Assembly (NCBI GenBank): GCA_021372695.1
Contig: JAJFTY010000177.1
Coordinates: forward strand, 1-8,220
Origin: Deltaproteobacteria bacterium
GTDB taxonomy: Bacteria; Desulfobacterota; Syntrophia; Syntrophales; UBA5619
Reading direction: 5' to 3'
Length of the DNA stretch: 8,220 nt
In this document: positions 5,834-8,220 of the stretch, piece by piece
Position numbering within the stretch: position 1 is the first letter of the stretch
Layout of the letters: each line of letters starts with the position of its first letter
The notes under the pieces: generated by a model
Told to the model about the DNA's origin: nothing
The model's input: only the letters and a program-made list of their open reading frames with translations
Database searches by the model: none
Translations under genes and position numbers: made by a program

Positions 5834-7042
5834 ATGGCTGATTTCTGTCAGAACGGGGTCATCACGACCCTCCAGAAGCTGAGGGAAAGGCCCGTCGAGG
5901 ATATCGAACAGGAGTTGAGGATGATCTCGCAGAAGCGAAGGATTGTTCTGCTTCTTCCCGCTCTGGTGACGGAATTCGGCGGGGAAGCGATGCCCCGAAT
6001 CATCGACGAGCTGAAAAAGGTGGAGTACCTCCACAAGATCGTTCTTTCACTCGACCGGGCCGATGAACGGCAATTCAGAGACATACAGAGGCTCATGTCG
6101 GTTCTGCCGGCAGAAGTGCGGGTGATATGGCACGATGGCCCGAGGATGCAGGCGTTGCTGAAGGAGCTGATGGCCGCGGAATTCAAGCTGGAGATCCCGG
6201 GGAAGGGACGGTCCGTCTGGATGTCCCTGGGCTATATTCTGGCAAATCAGGATGTCTACGCCATCGCCCTGCACGACTGCGACATCGTGAACTACAAGCG
6301 GGAGATCCTCGCACGGCTTGTGTATCCCGTCGTCCAGCCGACGCTCGACTTCGAGTTCGCCAAAGGCTACTACGCCCGGGTGACCGACAGGCTCTACGGA
6401 CGTGTGACGAGGCTCTTCTACACCCCCCTGATCCGGACCCTGAAACGAATCCTGGGATTCAATGCCTTTATCGAATACCTCGACAATTTCCGTTATGCCC
6501 TTTCGGGTGAGTTTGCCTTCGATACCAACCTGGCCCGGGGCATCCGGATCTCGCCCACCTGGGGGCTGGAGGTTTCCATGCTCAGCGAGGTCTATCAGAA
6601 AACCTCGGTCAACCGGATCTGCCAGGTGGAAATCATCGAGACTTACGAGCACAAACACCAGATCCTCGGAAAAAACAAACCGAACGAGGGGCTCATCCGG
6701 ATGGCCACCGACATCGGCAAGGCCCTCTTCCGGGTTCTCAGCCAGGATGGACTCGTGATGAGCGACGCTTTTTTCCGGACGCTGCTGACGGCCTATATCC
6801 AGGAGTCGCGGATCGCCGTCGAAAAATATCACGCCTTGGCCCTGCTCAACGGGCTGGCCTACGACCGGCACGAGGAGATCGAGGCGGTGGATGCCTTCGT
6901 CGGCTCCCTGAGGGTTTCCATGGAAGAGTTCATGAAAGATCCCGTTGGAATTCCCATGATGGCGGCCTGGGTCCGCGTCATCGCGGCGATACCGGATTTT
7001 TCGGAAAGGCTCTTCGATGCCGTGGAGGAGGACAACGGATAG
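5834..7042 (+). CDS. gpgS: Glucosyl-3-phosphoglycerate synthase
   Basis: This 402-residue GT-A enzyme starts 2 bp after the previous stop, with AGGAGA at 5821-5826. It transfers glucose from an NDP-glucose to 3-phosphoglycerate, the committed step to glucosylglycerate. The sequence follows the Persephonella-type GpgS from its first residues: MADF.QNGVITTL, then VLLLPALVTEFGGEAMPRIIDEL (38-60), WHDGPR (99-104), PGKGRSVW (122-129), metal-binding HDCD (147-150), FAKGYYARV (175-183), YGRVTRL (188-194), SGEFAF (224-229), WGLEVSMLSEVY (243-254) and EHKHQ (272-276), where a late His should complete the metal site. The C-terminal third is helical. It is distinct from mannosyl-3-phosphoglycerate synthase (GT55), though glucosyl versus mannosyl donor preference is family knowledge rather than something visible here. 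Start and length agree with the family, and no key motif is missing. Confidence 0.92.
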   Translation: MADFCQNGVITTLQKLRERPVEDIEQELRMISQKRRIVLLLPALVTEFGGEAMPRIIDELKKVEYLHKIVLSLDRADERQFRDIQRLMSVLPAEVRVIWHDGPRMQALLKELMAAEFKLEIPGKGRSVWMSLGYILANQDVYAIALHDCDIVNYKREILARLVYPVVQPTLDFEFAKGYYARVTDRLYGRVTRLFYTPLIRTLKRILGFNAFIEYLDNFRYALSGEFAFDTNLARGIRISPTWGLEVSMLSEVYQKTSVNRICQVEIIETYEHKHQILGKNKPNEGLIRMATDIGKALFRVLSQDGLVMSDAFFRTLLTAYIQESRIAVEKYHALALLNGLAYDRHEEIEAVDAFVGSLRVSMEEFMKDPVGIPMMAAWVRVIAAIPDFSERLFDAVEEDNG

Positions 7043-7093
7043 CTTGCCATCGAATCGTGGAAATCAACCCGGAGAAAAAGGTTTGAGGCAACC

Positions 7094-7651
7094 ATGAACC
7101 TGTCGACATGGATGCACCCCCCTGCCTACAGAGGCGCGCGATGGAGAAAAGACCGTCTGCCCGGGAACGGCAAAATCCTTGCTCTCGCCGGCCTCTTGGT
7201 TCTCGTTTCGCTCGTACTGGGTGCACTGCTTTCCGGATACCGCTACTGGAGCATCCCCTCGTACCGACAAGGGGATATCGCCCGCGCAGACATCGTCATT
7301 CCCGTCGATGCCCTCATCGAAGACGAAGAAGCCACCCGTATCCGCAGGGCTGAGGCGAGAGCCAAGTCATTTCCGGTTTATCGTTTCGACCCTTCCGTCC
7401 GGGATGATCAAATCTCGCGGCTGAAGGCAGCATTTCAGCAATCCAGGATCGCTCTGGGCCTGGAAGCGACCCGCCCGGTGACGGCAGGACGGAAACGAGC
7501 GTTCTCCTTCGCCTCCCTCTCCCCTGCCCTGAAGACCCAGCTCCGTGCAGCCGTGCAGAATCTCGATACCAAGCCCCCTCTGGATAATGAATGTGTTTCT
7601 GTACCAGACCCCAAGCCGTTTGCTTTCCATGTATGCGCAACTTCACCTTAA
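7094..7651 (+). CDS. PgpH-type 7TM-HD phosphohydrolase, N-terminal fragment broken at a junction
   Basis: The gene starts 51 bp after gpgS with a modest ribosome site (GAGG, 7085-7088) and may belong to the same transcript. The first ~26 residues are basic and cytoplasmic. Residues 27-48 are a transmembrane helix, followed by the start of the extracellular 7TMR-HDED domain with YRQGDIARADIVIPVDALIEDEEATRIRRAEA (57-88) and PVYRFDP (94-100), which are family signatures. Complete members are around 700-800 residues, with seven more membrane helices and a cytoplasmic HD domain that hydrolyses c-di-AMP in PgpH. Only about 160 plausible residues exist here. From roughly residue 160 (about 7571) the sequence becomes unrelated and the frame ends at 7651 with no membrane or HD part. 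This is a broken gene or an assembly join, not a short functional variant. Confidence 0.82.
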   Translation: MNLSTWMHPPAYRGARWRKDRLPGNGKILALAGLLVLVSLVLGALLSGYRYWSIPSYRQGDIARADIVIPVDALIEDEEATRIRRAEARAKSFPVYRFDPSVRDDQISRLKAAFQQSRIALGLEATRPVTAGRKRAFSFASLSPALKTQLRAAVQNLDTKPPLDNECVSVPDPKPFAFHVCATSP

Positions 7652-7958
7652 TTATCTTTAATGGCTTTGCTGCATATCCACGTTTCCACAATCTGCGCAT
7701 CTTTGTAAAGTGCCTCTTAACCGTACTCCATCCTTTACGCGGCCTTTTTCGTTTGATGGAATAATAAACCTTTACACCCCTGTTCTCTGCATATTGATAA
7801 TAGAACCCATACAGCCCATGATAAACACGTTTATCACCAAGATAAGCAAGATATGGTCCCTTTAGTTTCCCGTTATGTTTCAAACTACGATGAACACCAT
7901 CTTTAGGTTTTGGAAACCATATTTTATGCACTCTCTTAATTTTTCCTCTTATAGTCAT
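7314..7958 (-). CDS. Small, highly basic hypothetical protein; apparent C-terminus is junction read-through
   Basis: I do not recognise this protein. The ATG (7958-7956) follows the stop of the upstream glycosyltransferase frame by one base (TAA-T-ATG), with no Shine-Dalgarno, suggesting translation by re-initiation. About the first 125 residues (down to ~7580) look native: many K/R/H and aromatic residues, several YxxxG-type stretches (YLAYLGDKRVYHGLYGFYY near 37-55), and no predicted membrane segment or cysteine. After ~125 the composition becomes Arg/Gly/Ser-rich, because the frame then reads antisense through the 7TM-HD gene to a chance stop at 7314. The native end is therefore missing, and only the first part should be used for searches. 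Context and base composition hint at phage or other accessory DNA, but no function can be given. Confidence 0.5.
   Translation of the reverse strand: MTIRGKIKRVHKIWFPKPKDGVHRSLKHNGKLKGPYLAYLGDKRVYHGLYGFYYQYAENRGVKVYYSIKRKRPRKGWSTVKRHFTKMRRLWKRGYAAKPLKIIKVKLRIHGKQTAWGLVQKHIHYPEGAWYRDSARLHGAGSSGQGRGRRRRTLVSVLPSPGGSLPGPERSWIAEMLPSAARFDHPGRKGRNDKPEMTWLSPQPCGYGWLLRLR
7571..7605. other. Composition and coding breakpoint
   Basis: GC-rich host DNA changes to AT-rich DNA within these bases. The plus-strand 7TM-HD gene loses family resemblance here, and the minus-strand AT-rich ORF runs through the same point into antisense of the host gene. I find no inverted repeat, target-site duplication, tRNA or integrase around it. 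The exact base cannot be fixed by eye. Confidence 0.6.
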
Positions 7959-8220
7959 ATTAAAATATCCGTTTTAACGGTTTTTTCGATCTGAATATGT
8001 CTCTCCACCGTTTCTGTGATTCTCTATTCATGGTTGTAGGAGTTGGATACCGATACCAATAGATAGGGTCTTTAATAAAGTGCGTGTTTTCCATTCCGGC
8101 AATTTCTATAATACTAAACATGAGAGCTAGATCGCTTGCGGCTTTTCCATATTTTCCATCGTGCATGAAATATTGTTGCGGAATATGTTTAAAAACCTTG
8201 TACTTAAAAGTCTTTAAATG
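7590..8220. other. AT-rich segment of foreign or chimeric origin
   Basis: By eye the G+C content is roughly a third to two fifths, against about 60% in the rest of the window, and codon use changes accordingly. Both genes in it lie on the minus strand, directly adjoining each other. No transposase, integrase, terminal repeat or attachment site is seen, and the segment continues past the right edge. It may be phage or island DNA, or a different genome joined during assembly. Confidence 0.6.
7960..8220 (-). CDS. C-terminal end of a family-2-type glycosyltransferase (partial, right edge)
   Basis: The frame is open from the right edge to TAA at 7962-7960, giving the last 86 residues. The visible part starts HLKTFKYKVFKHIPQQYFM, then KYGKAASDLALMFSIIEIAGMENTHFIKDPIYWYRY. 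This follows the end of a GT-A family-2 catalytic domain: a 'HLRTF+' strand, a loop, then a (S/G)D.A.M...(I/L)E(M/I)AG helix and an 'I.D.(L/I)Y.Y' strand. The tail is basic (RSKKPLKRIF). The usual 'YVYN' ending is replaced by YWYRY. The nucleotide-binding and DxD parts lie beyond the window, so neither donor nor activity can be checked. It is AT-rich and uses AAA/AGA/ATA codons, unlike the GC-rich genes to the left. Such enzymes occur both in bacterial surface-polysaccharide clusters and in large phages. Confidence 0.6.
   Translation of the reverse strand, partial: HLKTFKYKVFKHIPQQYFMHDGKYGKAASDLALMFSIIEIAGMENTHFIKDPIYWYRYPTPTTMNRESQKRWRDIFRSKKPLKRIF

Noticed and set aside
6047..6871. Minus-strand 274-codon open frame opposite gpgS
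   Set aside because: GpgS motifs run throughout the plus strand here, and the antisense translation has no family features.
7969..7986. CCGTTTTAACGG followed by six T as a plus-strand intrinsic terminator
   Set aside because: The stem is only 4-5 bp, it is within the coding end of the minus-strand glycosyltransferase, and no intact plus-strand gene ends there.
7590..8220. Insertion sequence or integrated element
   Set aside because: No transposase or integrase, terminal inverted repeat, target duplication or tRNA attachment site could be found, so calling it a mobile element is not supported.

Overview
The first ~7.57 kb is GC-rich bacterial chromosome. Gene content (secreted SBBP beta-propeller protein, MarR regulator, cytidylate kinase-like protein, glucosylglycerate-type osmolyte genes, 7TM-HD phosphohydrolase) and codon use would fit an anaerobic Desulfobacterota/Syntrophia-type organism. 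That assignment is inference from protein style only; no marker gene is present. The last ~0.63 kb is visibly AT-rich and looks like DNA of a different origin.

Layout. On the minus strand, a large secreted protein with SBBP propeller repeats runs off the left edge (1-2004). It has its own sigma70-like promoter, whose -35 box sits between the arms of a long inverted repeat. Upstream of it, also on the minus strand, is a MarR-family regulator (2184-2717). A short AT-rich divergent promoter region with dyads and a repeated 9-mer (2760-2826) separates marR from a plus-strand gene set: a possibly structured leader (2828-2992), a cytidylate kinase-like protein (2993-3631), a HAD sugar-phosphoglycerate phosphatase (3727-4578), an MGS-like glycosyltransferase (4575-5831), glucosyl-3-phosphoglycerate synthase GpgS (5834-7042) and the N-terminus of a PgpH-type 7TM-HD protein (from 7094).

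How the genes work together. GpgS should make glucosyl-3-phosphoglycerate from an NDP-glucose and 3-phosphoglycerate, and the HAD phosphatase should release glucosylglycerate. The second glycosyltransferase, coupled to the phosphatase by an ATGA overlap, could make glucosylglycerate directly from glycerate or add another sugar to give a longer glycoside such as mannosylglucosylglycerate. The three genes therefore look like a compatible-solute module, possibly under MarR control.

Right end. At about 7571-7605 the 7TM-HD gene stops matching its family and the composition changes abruptly. The opposing AT-rich frame is also left without a native end, so two unrelated coding sequences are broken at one point. 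No insertion-sequence end, repeat or tRNA is visible there. An assembly chimera or an illegitimate recombination junction are the main explanations. The AT-rich part carries the C-terminus of a family-2-type glycosyltransferase and a small, very basic unrecognised protein. I see no rRNA, tRNA, CRISPR array or transposase in the window.
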